Under the pieces are notes generated by a model. That model worked only from the letters and a program-made list of their open reading frames with translations, searched no databases and had not been told where the DNA came from. 64,000 nucleotides of DNA from Peptoniphilus phoceensis. GTDB lineage: Bacteria > Bacillota > Clostridia > Tissierellales > Peptoniphilaceae. This document shows, one piece after another, positions 48,052-57,045 of this stretch; positions within the stretch are counted from its first letter, which is position 1, and every line of letters starts with the position of its first letter. Both the position numbers and the translations under genes were made by a program. The stretch spans positions 310,001 to 374,000 of the forward strand of contig NZ_LN999809.1 in NCBI RefSeq assembly GCF_001517665.2. The letters are read 5' to 3'.

Positions 48052-49015
48052 AAATATAAAATTTGTTTTTTCCATAATATTTATTGGAATAAGTATTATT
48101 TTTTCTTTTCTTGGATTTTCTAATTTGAGAAATATAAATTCTTCATATTTTAATTTGACAAGAGAAAATTCATCTTTAATTGAGAAAAAGAATAAAAGTG
48201 AAGAAAAGCTTAAAGTTTTAAAGCAAGATATTAATTCAAAGCATTCAAAGTTAGATGTAATAAAAAATGAAATTAAAAAAATAGATATTTTAAAGAATAA
48301 ATCTCAAGATATTCAAAACTTTAATAAAGAAATTGGTGATTCTTTAATAAAATTTGAAAATATGAATTTTGATAATTCTTACAAAATTTCTAAAGAAAAA
48401 ATAAATAATTTTGAGCTATTAAAAGGTAATTTTATTGACAAAGATTTAAGTTATGAAGATATAAATTCAAATTTAATGTTAATGCCCTTTATTGTAAATT
48501 CTAACTATGATTATGATTTAAATAGGGCAATTGGAAAACACAATATAAAATCTTTTCAAAATCTTGGACTTGTGAATTATTTAATAAATGGCGATAATTA
48601 TATGCTAAAGTCAATTTTATTAAATGATTCATCAAAGGTAAATAAATTAAAAGATGAGAAAGAAAATATTTTAATTAAAAAAAATAGTCTTCTCAATATT
48701 TCTGAAAATATTTATGCTGCGGATTTTTCTGCAAAAAAGAATAGGGAAGTATCTTTAAAAGAAAATCAAATAGATGAAGAAAAAATCAAGGCTGAAAATG
48801 AAGAAGATATTTTAAATGCACTTTGTCTTGATATTTTAAATTCATCATCTAATTACTTAAAGGGATTTAGCATTATTAGAGAAAATGACTTAAATAAATT
48901 AAAATATGGCGATAAAATTTTAATGACAGAAAAAATAGAAGATAATAAAGTGATTACAAATTACTACAAGGGTGTGGATAAGGAAGCCTACACTATATCT
49001 GAAGAAAAAGAATAA
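48035..49015 (+). CDS. Hypothetical membrane-anchored coiled-coil protein B
   Basis: Not recognised. Up to 326 residues. One N-terminal membrane helix (IKFVFSIIFIGISIIFSFLGF), then a coiled coil (about 40-95) and a long helical/Asn-rich remainder, with a second coiled-coil-like stretch (about 250-275). The layout echoes the gene just upstream, suggesting a complex or an ancient duplication, although plain sequence similarity is weak. GTG 48035 and GTG 48044 are both possible starts; neither has a perfect ribosome-binding site. Overlaps protein A by 17 bases. Confidence 0.7.
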   Translation: MVRVNKNIKFVFSIIFIGISIIFSFLGFSNLRNINSSYFNLTRENSSLIEKKNKSEEKLKVLKQDINSKHSKLDVIKNEIKKIDILKNKSQDIQNFNKEIGDSLIKFENMNFDNSYKISKEKINNFELLKGNFIDKDLSYEDINSNLMLMPFIVNSNYDYDLNRAIGKHNIKSFQNLGLVNYLINGDNYMLKSILLNDSSKVNKLKDEKENILIKKNSLLNISENIYAADFSAKKNREVSLKENQIDEEKIKAENEEDILNALCLDILNSSSNYLKGFSIIRENDLNKLKYGDKILMTEKIEDNKVITNYYKGVDKEAYTISEEKE

Positions 49016-49044
49016 ATTGCTGCTTCTATAAAAACGGGAGAAAA

Positions 49045-50196
49045 ATGAAAGAACAATTAATTAGAATTAATTATAATGGCAAGGAAATAATTTTAATACC
49101 CACTGCTCACGTATCTCAAGAGAGTGTTAATTTAGTTAGAGAAACTATAAAAGAAGAAAATCCTGACTCTATTTGCATTGAACTTGACGAGCAAAGATAT
49201 AAGAATTTAAAAAATCCTGATGCTTGGAAAAATACAAATATTATTGATATTATAAAAGAAAAAAAAGTTACACTTTTGATTGCAAACTTAATTCTTTCAT
49301 CTTATCAAAAAAATATTGCGAAAAAACTAAAGACAAAACCTGGCCAAGAAATGATGGAAGGGATGAAAGCTTCTGAAGAAATGGGGATTAATTTAGTCTT
49401 GGCAGATAGAAGTATCCAAACTACTTTTATGAGAATTTGGAGAAAAATGGGATTTTTTGAAAAAATTAAATTATTTTTCTCTTTAATGTCAATTGACGAT
49501 GAAGAAGAAGTTTCAGAAGAAGATCTACAAAGGTTAATTGAGAGAGATAATCTTGAACTTGCTATTGAAGATATGGGTAAAGATTATCCGCAAATAGCAG
49601 CAACACTTCTGCATGAAAGAGATAAATACTTAGCATATAATATTAAAAATGCACCAGGGAAAAAAGTAATTGCAATTCTTGGAGCAGCTCATACTCCAGG
49701 TGTGGAGGAAGAAATTTTTAAAGAACAAGATGTTTTAGAGCTAGACAAAGTTCCTCCAAAAACTTTTTGGGGGAAAATACTTCCTTGGATTATACCAATT
49801 TTGATTGTAATTTTAATTGCCTTAGGATTTAAACAAAATATGGACACAGGTATAAGTCAAATTAAATCTTGGTTTTTATTTAATTCTGTTTTTGCAGCAA
49901 TTTTTACAGCCTTGTGTTTGCCACATCCTTTGAGTATTTTAACAGCTTTTGTAGCAGCACCTTTTACTTCAATAAATCCAGTACTAGCATGTGGATGGTT
50001 TGCTGGTTTAGTTGAAGCAAGCTTAAAAAAGCCAACAGTTGAAGATGTAAACAATATACCAGATGATATTTTTAATATAAAAAGTTGGATTCACAATAAG
50101 TTTTTAAAAGCACTTTTAGTTGTTATCCTGGCAAATTTAGGTTCCTCTATTGGCACAATAATTGCTGGAAGTAAAATTATTCAAAGTATAATATAA
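49045..50196 (+). CDS. TraB-family membrane protein
   Basis: 383 residues. The N-terminal ~225 residues match the TraB/TIKI-like fold: LIPTAHVSQESV, CIELDEQRY, ADRSIQTTF and LLHERDKYLA (the His/Glu residues proposed as metal ligands in TIKI-type proteases). The C-terminal ~150 residues contain about four membrane helices (ILPWIIPILIVILIALGF and onward). Whether it is a protease is unproven; bacterial members have been linked to pheromone shutdown in plasmid systems, but this gene is chromosomal and in a housekeeping setting. CGGGAGAAAA precedes ATG 49045. Confidence 0.85.
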   Translation: MKEQLIRINYNGKEIILIPTAHVSQESVNLVRETIKEENPDSICIELDEQRYKNLKNPDAWKNTNIIDIIKEKKVTLLIANLILSSYQKNIAKKLKTKPGQEMMEGMKASEEMGINLVLADRSIQTTFMRIWRKMGFFEKIKLFFSLMSIDDEEEVSEEDLQRLIERDNLELAIEDMGKDYPQIAATLLHERDKYLAYNIKNAPGKKVIAILGAAHTPGVEEEIFKEQDVLELDKVPPKTFWGKILPWIIPILIVILIALGFKQNMDTGISQIKSWFLFNSVFAAIFTALCLPHPLSILTAFVAAPFTSINPVLACGWFAGLVEASLKKPTVEDVNNIPDDIFNIKSWIHNKFLKALLVVILANLGSSIGTIIAGSKIIQSII

Positions 50197-50211
50197 AATT
50201 TAATAACTTTT

Positions 50212-50244
50212 AAAGTCTGTGAGTTTAAACTTGCAGGCTTTTTT
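50212..50244 (+). terminator. Terminator after the TraB-family gene
   Basis: AAAGTCTG and CAGGCTTT (one G-U) around an inner region that can also pair, then T6. Confidence 0.82.
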
Positions 50245-50260
50245 GTTTTGTTAAAAAGTT

Positions 50261-50290
50261 TTAACAAAAATTATTTCTTACTGATATAAT
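50261..50290 (+). promoter_or_regulatory. Upstream candidate promoter for system 2
   Basis: TTAACA (50261-50266), 18 bases, TATAAT (50285-50290). A second, closer -10 lies at 50366. Confidence 0.45.
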
Positions 50291-50328
50291 TAAGTCAAAT
50301 ATAAATTAGAATTTTATAGGAATTAGTC

Positions 50329-50371
50329 TTAACAAAGCTTTCATTAAAAATTCACAAATTTCTAATATAAT
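50329..50371 (+). promoter_or_regulatory. PhoB/PhoP-type direct repeats in front of a -10 box (system 2)
   Basis: TTAACA (50329), TTCATT (50340) and TTCACA (50351) repeat at exact 11-base steps (6-mers with 5-base spacers). They end 9 bases before TATAAT (50366-50371), with no normal -35. That arrangement is typical of promoters activated by PhoB/PhoP-class regulators. Confidence 0.55.
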
Positions 50372-50386
50372 AAGGTCGGTGATAAG

Positions 50387-51058
50387 ATGTTTAAAATTTT
50401 AGTGGTGGATGATGAAAAAAGCATAAGAGAAGTAATAAGGACTTATGCAGAGTTTGAAGGGCATGAAGTAGTTGAAGCTACAGATGGTCTTGATGCCATA
50501 GATAAGGTTCGTGAAGAAGACTTTGATGTAATAGTAATGGACATAATGATGCCAAGACTAGATGGTTTTTCATCATATAAAGAGATAAAAAAAATAAAAA
50601 ATATTCCAGTTCTCATGTTGTCAGCTAGAAGTGAAGAGTATGATAAATTATTTGGCTTTGAAATTGGAATAGATGATTATGTAACAAAACCCTTTTCTCC
50701 AAAAGAATTGATGGCAAGATTAAATGTTATTGTAAATCGAAATAATAAGGTCGAAGAAAATAATACCATGGAATTTGAAGGTTTAAAAATAGATTTAGAT
50801 GGAAGGGTTGTATTTGTAAATGACGAAATGGTTGAGCTCACTCCAAAGGAATACGACCTTTTAGTTTATATGGTAAAAAATAAAAATATAGCTCTTTCTC
50901 GTGACAAACTTTTGAACCAAGTTTGGGGTTATGATTTTTATGGTGAAGACCGTACTGTAGACACACACATAAAAATGCTTAGAAATTCAATAAAAGAATA
51001 TAGAAAATTTATAATTACGGTAAGAGGAGTGGGATACAAGTTTGATACAAGAAATTAA
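50387..51058 (+). CDS. OmpR/PhoB-family response regulator (system 2)
   Basis: 223 residues. Receiver with acidic pocket D8-D9, phosphoacceptor D52 (VIVMDIMMPRLDG), T/S switch in MLSARSE and K in VTKPFSPKEL. C-terminal winged helix (LTPKEYDLLVYMVKNKNIALSRDKLL, then RTVDTHIKMLR and VRGVGYKFD). Closest to the PhoP/ResD class. AAGGTCGGTGATAAG precedes ATG 50387. Overlaps the kinase at 51042 by 17 bases. Direct repeats upstream suggest autoregulation. Confidence 0.93.
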   Translation: MFKILVVDDEKSIREVIRTYAEFEGHEVVEATDGLDAIDKVREEDFDVIVMDIMMPRLDGFSSYKEIKKIKNIPVLMLSARSEEYDKLFGFEIGIDDYVTKPFSPKELMARLNVIVNRNNKVEENNTMEFEGLKIDLDGRVVFVNDEMVELTPKEYDLLVYMVKNKNIALSRDKLLNQVWGYDFYGEDRTVDTHIKMLRNSIKEYRKFIITVRGVGYKFDTRN

Positions 51059-52478
51059 AGAAATAAGGAGAATAAAAATTGACAAAAATAGCATTCTATT
51101 CAAATTGTGGAAATATTTTGTCTTTTTTGCCGGACTAATTTTAATTTCTATTTGGCTTTTTCAAACAGTTTTTCTTTCTAGTTTTTATGAAACAATGAAA
51201 ATTCGTGAAGTAACTAAGGTGGGTAATGAACTTAGAAACGAATATAGATCTCAAGATTTTGAAACAAAATTATCTAATTACGCTAATACAAAGGGACTAG
51301 AAATTAAAGTTCTAGATGAAAATGGTGCCTGGGTTTTTCCTTTAAGACTTTTTGATGAATTTGTTGAAAGACCAAGAATGATTTGGGAAAATTTTGATAA
51401 ATTTTTTGGATCTTTAAGTAGGGATAATAGGACTTATAAAATTTATACAGTTAGGTATGAAAATTTAAAGGATCCATCAATAATTTATGCAGGATATCTA
51501 GGAAAGACTGATGGTGAAGATTATTATCTTTACATCAACTCAGTTTTAAAACCAGTTGATGCCACTGTAGACGTAATAAGAAGAATACTTATAATAATTT
51601 CTTTCTTAGCACTTATATTTGCGTCTATTACTGCATATTTTGTATCAAAAAGACTTTCAAGGCCCCTTGTTAGGATGTCAAATACTGCAAAAGAACTGGC
51701 CAAGGGGGATTATAAAGTACAATTTAGAAAAGGTGAGTATACAGAGATTGATGATTTATCCAATACTCTTAACTATGCAAAAAATGAACTTACAAAGACT
51801 ATAGAAATGAGAAAGGATTTAGTAGCCAATGTAAGTCATGATTTAAAGACTCCTTTAACGGTCATAAAATCCTATGGAGAAATGATTAGAGATATATCTG
51901 GTCCAAATGAAACACTTAGAAATAAACATTTAGAAACTATTATTAGCGAAACAGATAAATTAACTGCTCTTGTAAATGATCTATTGGATTTATCGAAAAT
52001 TGAGTCAAACTTAGAAGAAATTAAAAAAGAAAACTTTGATTTAAAAGAAGCTGCAAATGAGGTACTCGATAGATTTAAAATAAATCAAAATTATTCTGAT
52101 TATACTTTTGAAACAGATTTCAGCGGTGATACTAGAATTTTGGCAGATAGGTCCAAGATTAACAGAGTTATTTATAATTTAATTAACAATGCAATAAATT
52201 ATTCTCCTGTTAACAAAAATATAAAAATTATTGTTAAAGGAGATAAGGACAAAACAGAGTTTCACTGTATAGACAAGGGGATTGGAATAAGTGAAGACGA
52301 TGTAAATGGAATTTGGGATAGATTTTATAGAGTGCGTGACAATCACACAAGACCTGAAATAGGGACTGGACTTGGACTTTATATAGTAAAAACAATTATG
52401 GAACTTCATGGATTTGAATATGGTGTAAATTCAAAATTAGGTGAGGGTTCAGACTTTTACTTTATAGGACAAAAATAA
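51042..52478 (+). CDS. Sensor histidine kinase (system 2)
   Basis: Up to 478 residues. Two membrane helices (about 22-42 and 180-202) enclose an extracellular ~140-residue sensor region. Then a HAMP domain (SRPLVRMSNTAKELAKGDY), phosphoacceptor box NVSHDLKTPLTV (H266 counted from TTG 51042), N-box (NLINNAINYS) and G-boxes (GTGLGLYIVK). The start is uncertain: TTG 51042 has GAGGAG 12 bases upstream, while AAGGAG (51065-51070) is ideally placed for a rare ATT start at 51078. Classical PhoR/ResE-like layout without a PAS domain. Terminator follows. Confidence 0.92.
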   Translation: MIQEIKEIRRIKIDKNSILFKLWKYFVFFAGLILISIWLFQTVFLSSFYETMKIREVTKVGNELRNEYRSQDFETKLSNYANTKGLEIKVLDENGAWVFPLRLFDEFVERPRMIWENFDKFFGSLSRDNRTYKIYTVRYENLKDPSIIYAGYLGKTDGEDYYLYINSVLKPVDATVDVIRRILIIISFLALIFASITAYFVSKRLSRPLVRMSNTAKELAKGDYKVQFRKGEYTEIDDLSNTLNYAKNELTKTIEMRKDLVANVSHDLKTPLTVIKSYGEMIRDISGPNETLRNKHLETIISETDKLTALVNDLLDLSKIESNLEEIKKENFDLKEAANEVLDRFKINQNYSDYTFETDFSGDTRILADRSKINRVIYNLINNAINYSPVNKNIKIIVKGDKDKTEFHCIDKGIGISEDDVNGIWDRFYRVRDNHTRPEIGTGLGLYIVKTIMELHGFEYGVNSKLGEGSDFYFIGQK

Positions 52479-52494
52479 TTTAATAAAAGATTAT

Positions 52495-52520
52495 AATCGA
52501 CTAGAAATAGTCGATTTTTT
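52495..52520 (+). terminator. Terminator after system 2 kinase
   Basis: ATCGACTA, GAAA tetraloop, TAGTCGAT and six T. Perfect stem. Confidence 0.93.
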
Positions 52521-52701
52521 CGTGCAAAAATTTCAAAAAAGTAATCATAAAGTTTGAATATTTACAAAAAGATTTTAAAATATTGTATTTTATAAAAACA
52601 TTTTTTAATTTGAAAAGAATAAAAAGGGCCCTTAGTCCTATTTTTTGAAAACTAATTAAAACACTAGAATATGGCAACTTTGTGTAGTAAAATTAAGTTA
52701 G

Positions 52702-52748
52702 GTGGAACAAAGTGGTGTAAAAAATAGTTAAAATGGAATAAAGTGGAG
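52702..52748 (+). promoter_or_regulatory. MraZ-type operator repeats in front of the division cluster
   Basis: GTGG occurs at 52702, 52712 and 52743, with ATGG at 52733, at steps of about 10 bases, most followed or preceded by AAA (AAAGTGG twice). MraZ binds such AAAGTG-like repeats before its own gene. The last repeat doubles as the mraZ ribosome-binding site (GTGGAG). No convincing -35/-10 pair was found; TAAAAT at 52688 is the best -10. The 52521-52701 stretch otherwise shows only AT-rich sequence and a weak hairpin near 52622-52646. Confidence 0.6.
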
Positions 52749-52754
52749 AATAAA

Positions 52755-53183
52755 ATGTTAATTGGTGAATTCAAACACAATCTCGATCCAAAGGGGAGAG
52801 TTACAATTCCATCAAAATTTAGAGAAGACCTTTCTGTTTTTGTAATGACGAAAGGTTTGGATGACTGTCTATTTTTATACCCAAAAGACCAATGGGAAAA
52901 GATTGAGAATAAATTAAAGGAACTACCAATGACTAATAAGGCCGTTCGTTCCTTTGTGAGAACATTTTTCTCTGGTGCTGTTGATTGTGAACTTGATAAG
53001 CAGGGAAGAGTTTTAATTGCAGAAAATTTAAGGGATTATGCAGACCTTATTGATAAATGTGTAATTATTGGTCTTTCTAATCGTGCTGAAATTTGGTCTG
53101 AAGAAAAATGGAATAAATATAATGAAGAAGAGGCTCTATCCTATGAAGAGCTTGCAGAAAAAATGTCGGAGTTGGGAATATAA
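52755..53183 (+). CDS. mraZ: Transcriptional regulator/division protein MraZ
   Basis: About 142 residues with two AbrB-like SpoVT half-domains: [21 protein letters not shown] at the start and [18 protein letters not shown] about 70 residues later. Each contains the DxxGR signature. MraZ binds repeats before its own operon and tunes division gene expression. ATG 52755 matches the family N-terminus; the GTG at 52743 belongs to the ribosome-binding site. First gene of the dcw cluster; one-base overlap with rsmH. Confidence 0.94.
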   Translation: MLIGEFKHNLDPKGRVTIPSKFREDLSVFVMTKGLDDCLFLYPKDQWEKIENKLKELPMTNKAVRSFVRTFFSGAVDCELDKQGRVLIAENLRDYADLIDKCVIIGLSNRAEIWSEEKWNKYNEEEALSYEELAEKMSELGI

Positions 53184-54121
53184 TGGAATTTGCACACAAA
53201 AGTGTTCTTTTAAAAGAAACAATTGAAGCATTAAATGTAAGAGAGGGAAAAATATATCTTGATGGAACTCTTGGCGGTGCAGGACATAGCCTTGAGATTT
53301 TAAAAAAATTAGATGGTAGTGGTCTATTAATTGGAATAGATCAAGATAAAGAAGCTCTTGAAGTTGCTAAAAATAGATTATCCGACTTTAAAAATGTTAA
53401 ATTTTTCAACTTAAATTATGTTGATTTTGAAAATGCTCTTGACGAACTTGGAATTGATAAAATTGATGGAGTATTACTAGACATTGGTGTTTCTTCTTAT
53501 CAATTTGACAATCCTAAGAGAGGGTTTTCCTATAGATTTGATGCTCCACTTGATATGAGGATGGACCTTGATTTAGAGATTTCTGCAAAAGATATTGTAA
53601 ATACATATAGCGAAAGCGAAATTACAAAAATTATTAAGGATTATGGAGAAGAAAATTGGGCAGCAAGGATTGCCAAATTTATTGTAGATGAGAGAAGAGA
53701 AAAAAGTATTGAAACCACTTTTGAATTAGTGGAAATTATTAAAAAAGCTATCCCAGCTGGAGCCAGGAGAAATGGACCTCATCCTGCAAAAAGAACTTTT
53801 CAAGCTTTAAGAATTGAAGTCAATAAGGAACTTGATGTTTTAAAGGATTCCATTGAAAGATTTGTCAGTAGACTAAATCCTGGAGGAAGGATTGCTATTA
53901 TAACATTTCATTCTTTAGAAGATAGAATTGTAAAAAATGCCTTTAAATACTTAGAAAAGGATTGTATATGTCCTCCATCTTCTCCAATATGTACATGTGA
54001 CAAGAAAAAAGAAATAAAAATTATTACTAGAAAACCGATTACTGCTACAGAATATGAGTTAAAAGAAAATAATAGATCTCATTCAGCAAAACTACGAGTT
54101 GCCGAAAAATTAGAGGTGTAA
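53183..54121 (+). CDS. rsmH: 16S rRNA m4C1402 methyltransferase RsmH (MraW)
   Basis: 312 residues, full length. SAM-dependent methyltransferase with [15 protein letters not shown] at the start, [15 protein letters not shown] (SAM site), [20 protein letters not shown] and [16 protein letters not shown], then [17 protein letters not shown]. Also a Cys-rich stretch ([12 protein letters not shown]) near the C-terminus, common in this family. Second gene of the dcw cluster. Confidence 0.97.
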   Translation: MEFAHKSVLLKETIEALNVREGKIYLDGTLGGAGHSLEILKKLDGSGLLIGIDQDKEALEVAKNRLSDFKNVKFFNLNYVDFENALDELGIDKIDGVLLDIGVSSYQFDNPKRGFSYRFDAPLDMRMDLDLEISAKDIVNTYSESEITKIIKDYGEENWAARIAKFIVDERREKSIETTFELVEIIKKAIPAGARRNGPHPAKRTFQALRIEVNKELDVLKDSIERFVSRLNPGGRIAIITFHSLEDRIVKNAFKYLEKDCICPPSSPICTCDKKKEIKIITRKPITATEYELKENNRSHSAKLRVAEKLEV

Positions 54122-54122
54122 A

Positions 54123-54530
54123 ATGGCAAAAAAATTAACTAAAATTTCAAATAATAGTTATAATATATATAAGAATAGACTTTTAAGAAATAAGCCTTTT
54201 ATTTTTACAATGGCAATTGTGATAATTATTTTTGCTGCGATTTTAATTTTGTATTCACAAGTTGCAGGTCTAGATAGAGAAATTTTAAGACAAAAGGCTG
54301 AAATCGAAGAATTAAATAAAACAAAAACAACTCTTGTAGGCGATATTAAAGCTGTAAAGTCTTCTGCTCAAATAGCAGAAGAAGCAATGTATAAACTTGG
54401 AATGGTTTATCCTTCTGAAGACCAAATTGTCTACATTGATTCAGGGGAAGAAGAAAATTTGGGAGATATAAATTATAATGTATTTTTGAGTCCAATTGTT
54501 TCTGTCCTCAGATCTTTTACAAGAGATTAG
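54123..54530 (+). CDS. ftsL: FtsL-like cell division protein
   Basis: 135 residues. Short basic cytoplasmic N-terminus, one membrane helix (about 28-47, FIFTMAIVIIIFAAILILYS) and an extracellular coiled coil (GLDREILRQKAEIEELNKTK) ending with YKLGMVYPSEDQIVYID. This is the FtsL/DivIC layout, and position between rsmH and the PBP is diagnostic. It would bridge DivIB and FtsW/PBP at the septum. Confidence 0.85.
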   Translation: MAKKLTKISNNSYNIYKNRLLRNKPFIFTMAIVIIIFAAILILYSQVAGLDREILRQKAEIEELNKTKTTLVGDIKAVKSSAQIAEEAMYKLGMVYPSEDQIVYIDSGEEENLGDINYNVFLSPIVSVLRSFTRD

Positions 54531-54540
54531 GAGGATTTAA

Positions 54541-57033
54541 TTGAAAAATAATAAAAATAAAGCTAGAGATAGAAATAGGAAAAATGGATTTAGGGCTAAG
54601 ACGAAAAATGCCAATAGATTCATATTTGTATTTTTTATCTTTCTAGCTTTTTTGTTTGTAATATTAATAGGAAAACTTCTTTGGATACAAATTGTTCAAT
54701 CTGAAGAATTGACTATATCTGCTTTAAATCAACTTACTAGGACAGAAGTAATAAATTCTAATCGTGGAATAATCTATGACAGAAATAATAAAGAAATGGC
54801 AATTAACGTTACAAAATGTAATGTTTTTTATAATATGGATTATTTAAAAGAGAATAAGAATGAAAGTAAAAGTGATTTCAAAGAGAGAAAAGAAAAACTT
54901 TATGATGAAGATGCTAAGATAATTTCTGATGTTACAGGAATAGAGTATGATGAAATACGATCAAAAATGGAAGGCGATAAGGTCGTTAGACTTGCTACTA
55001 ATATTGAACGAGGCAAGGCTCAAGAGTTAAAAAATATTAGAGGAAAAATTATTGATGAAAACAAAAAAAATAAAAATAATTTTAAATCTAATCTCATAGC
55101 TATGTCTATTGATGATGTGACAAGAAGACTATATCCTTTTAACAATCTTGCTTCATTTATTATTGGTTTTACTAATGATGAGAATGTAGGACAGTACGGT
55201 ATTGAGGCATCTTATGATGAAGAACTTTCAGGTATATCAGGAAAAAGTGTTTCTTTAAAAGATAACGCATCGAATAAAATTCCTCTAACAGATGAAGAAA
55301 CTTATGCACCAAAGGAAGGATATTCAGTAGTACTTTCTATAGATTCGAATATACAACAGTTTGCTGAAACAGCAGCTATAAATGCAAAAAAAGAAAATGA
55401 AGCTGACAAGGTTTCAGTTATAGTTCAGGATACTATGACTGGAGAAATCTTGGCAATGACAACTAAGGACGACTACAACCTAAATGATCCGAGAGCTCCT
55501 TTAAACGAGAAGCAAGAAGAAGTTTGGGATGATTTAAGTGAAGAAGAAAAGATGGAAATCCTCTATGATAATTGGAGAGATTTTAATGTCAATGACCAAT
55601 ACGAACCAGGTTCCACATTTAAACTTATAACTGCAGCTGCAGCTATTGAAGAAAATACATCGCAACCAGATTCACAGTATTCCTGTGCCGGAGCTATGGT
55701 AATTGGAAATAATAGGCTAACTTGTACAAGTCACAGCAGAGGAAAAAAGAGTCTTGCGAAGGCTATTGAAGAATCTTGTAATATGACTATGATTCAAGTC
55801 GGTCAAGGACTTGGACCAGAGAAATTTTTAAAGTATATAAAAGCATTTGGATTTGGAAGAAAAACTGGAATTGAATTATATGGTGAGTCAACAGGAATTA
55901 TACCAAGTTCTGCTGATAATATAAGTAAAGTAAATCTTGCAACAATGTCCTATGGTCACTCAATAGCAGTTTCACCACTGCAATTAGTAAATGCTGTTAG
56001 TGCTATTTCCAATGGAGGTTATTTAAATAAACCAACTTTAATAAAAGAAATGGTGGATGCAAATGGAAACATTGTAGAAAAAAAGAGAACAGAACTTAGA
56101 AGAAGAGTAATATCAGAAGAAACATCTGATAAGATGAAGTCAATGATGAGAAGGGTAGTTGAGAGTGGTACTGGTAAAAAAGCTCAAGTTCCTGGATATA
56201 TCGTTGGAGGAAAATCTGGTACAGCGAATATTGCAACTCCTACTGGATATCTAGAAGCATATAACTCATCATTTGTTGGAGTAGCTCCATTAAATGATCC
56301 TAGATTAACAGTTCTTGTAGTTGTAAATAATCCAAAAGGTGGAATTCTTGGTGGTGCTGTTGCTGCTCCAGTAGTTCAAGAAATTTTGAGTAAGTCACTT
56401 AACTATATGAAAATTCAAAAAACTGAAGAAGTTGATGAAAAAGATGAATTTGTATCAGTTCCAGATGTTGGAGCTTTACTTCTTGAAGATGCAGGAAAAA
56501 TTCTTTTGGATACAGGTTTGAAGTTTAATACAAATGCAGAAACTGTACTTCCATATTCAGTTGTTACTAATCAAAGTCCATCTGCTGGTTCTTATGTATT
56601 AAAAGATACAATAGTTGATCTTGCAGTAAATGATAAGGACAGTGGTATTTTAATAATGCCCGACTTGAGCAGAAAAACTAGAAAAGAAAGCCAATCTATT
56701 TTAAATTCAATGAATTTAGAGTATAATATCAAGGGAAATGGCGACTTTATATCACAAAGTCCAAGACCAGGTCATAAATTAAGTGGAAGTGAAAAGATAA
56801 CACTTAACTATTCACGTAGGGACGAAGAAAAAGAAAATTCCAGCAAAATGTACAATATGGATTCAAATAACAAGTCTAATAATAGTTCTAATGAAAAGGA
56901 CAAGGAGACTAAAAATCTCAATGAAGATGAAGATAAAATAAAAAATAGAAAATCAAAAACAAAAGATTTCAATAAAAATTCAAATGATAACAAGAGTTTA
57001 AAAGAAGAAAAGGATAATAGTAAAAGGAATTAG
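54541..57033 (+). CDS. Penicillin-binding protein 2 / SpoVD-like transpeptidase with PASTA domains
   Basis: 830 residues. Membrane anchor (about 28-50), PBP dimerisation domain (about 60-240) and transpeptidase domain with S358-xx-K361 (EPGSTFKL), S412-C413-N414 and K558-S559-G560 (GGKSGTA). Two C-terminal PASTA domains (about 640-760: VSVPDVGALLLEDAGKILL and IMPDLSRKTRKESQSILN). The final ~70 residues are extremely charged and Asn/Ser-rich, an unusual disordered tail. Catalyses septal cross-linking. Start TTG 54541 with TAGGAGGATT. In this cluster the usual murE and murF do not follow it. Confidence 0.93.
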   Translation: MKNNKNKARDRNRKNGFRAKTKNANRFIFVFFIFLAFLFVILIGKLLWIQIVQSEELTISALNQLTRTEVINSNRGIIYDRNNKEMAINVTKCNVFYNMDYLKENKNESKSDFKERKEKLYDEDAKIISDVTGIEYDEIRSKMEGDKVVRLATNIERGKAQELKNIRGKIIDENKKNKNNFKSNLIAMSIDDVTRRLYPFNNLASFIIGFTNDENVGQYGIEASYDEELSGISGKSVSLKDNASNKIPLTDEETYAPKEGYSVVLSIDSNIQQFAETAAINAKKENEADKVSVIVQDTMTGEILAMTTKDDYNLNDPRAPLNEKQEEVWDDLSEEEKMEILYDNWRDFNVNDQYEPGSTFKLITAAAAIEENTSQPDSQYSCAGAMVIGNNRLTCTSHSRGKKSLAKAIEESCNMTMIQVGQGLGPEKFLKYIKAFGFGRKTGIELYGESTGIIPSSADNISKVNLATMSYGHSIAVSPLQLVNAVSAISNGGYLNKPTLIKEMVDANGNIVEKKRTELRRRVISEETSDKMKSMMRRVVESGTGKKAQVPGYIVGGKSGTANIATPTGYLEAYNSSFVGVAPLNDPRLTVLVVVNNPKGGILGGAVAAPVVQEILSKSLNYMKIQKTEEVDEKDEFVSVPDVGALLLEDAGKILLDTGLKFNTNAETVLPYSVVTNQSPSAGSYVLKDTIVDLAVNDKDSGILIMPDLSRKTRKESQSILNSMNLEYNIKGNGDFISQSPRPGHKLSGSEKITLNYSRRDEEKENSSKMYNMDSNNKSNNSSNEKDKETKNLNEDEDKIKNRKSKTKDFNKNSNDNKSLKEEKDNSKRN

Positions 57034-57045
57034 GTTTATAGTACA

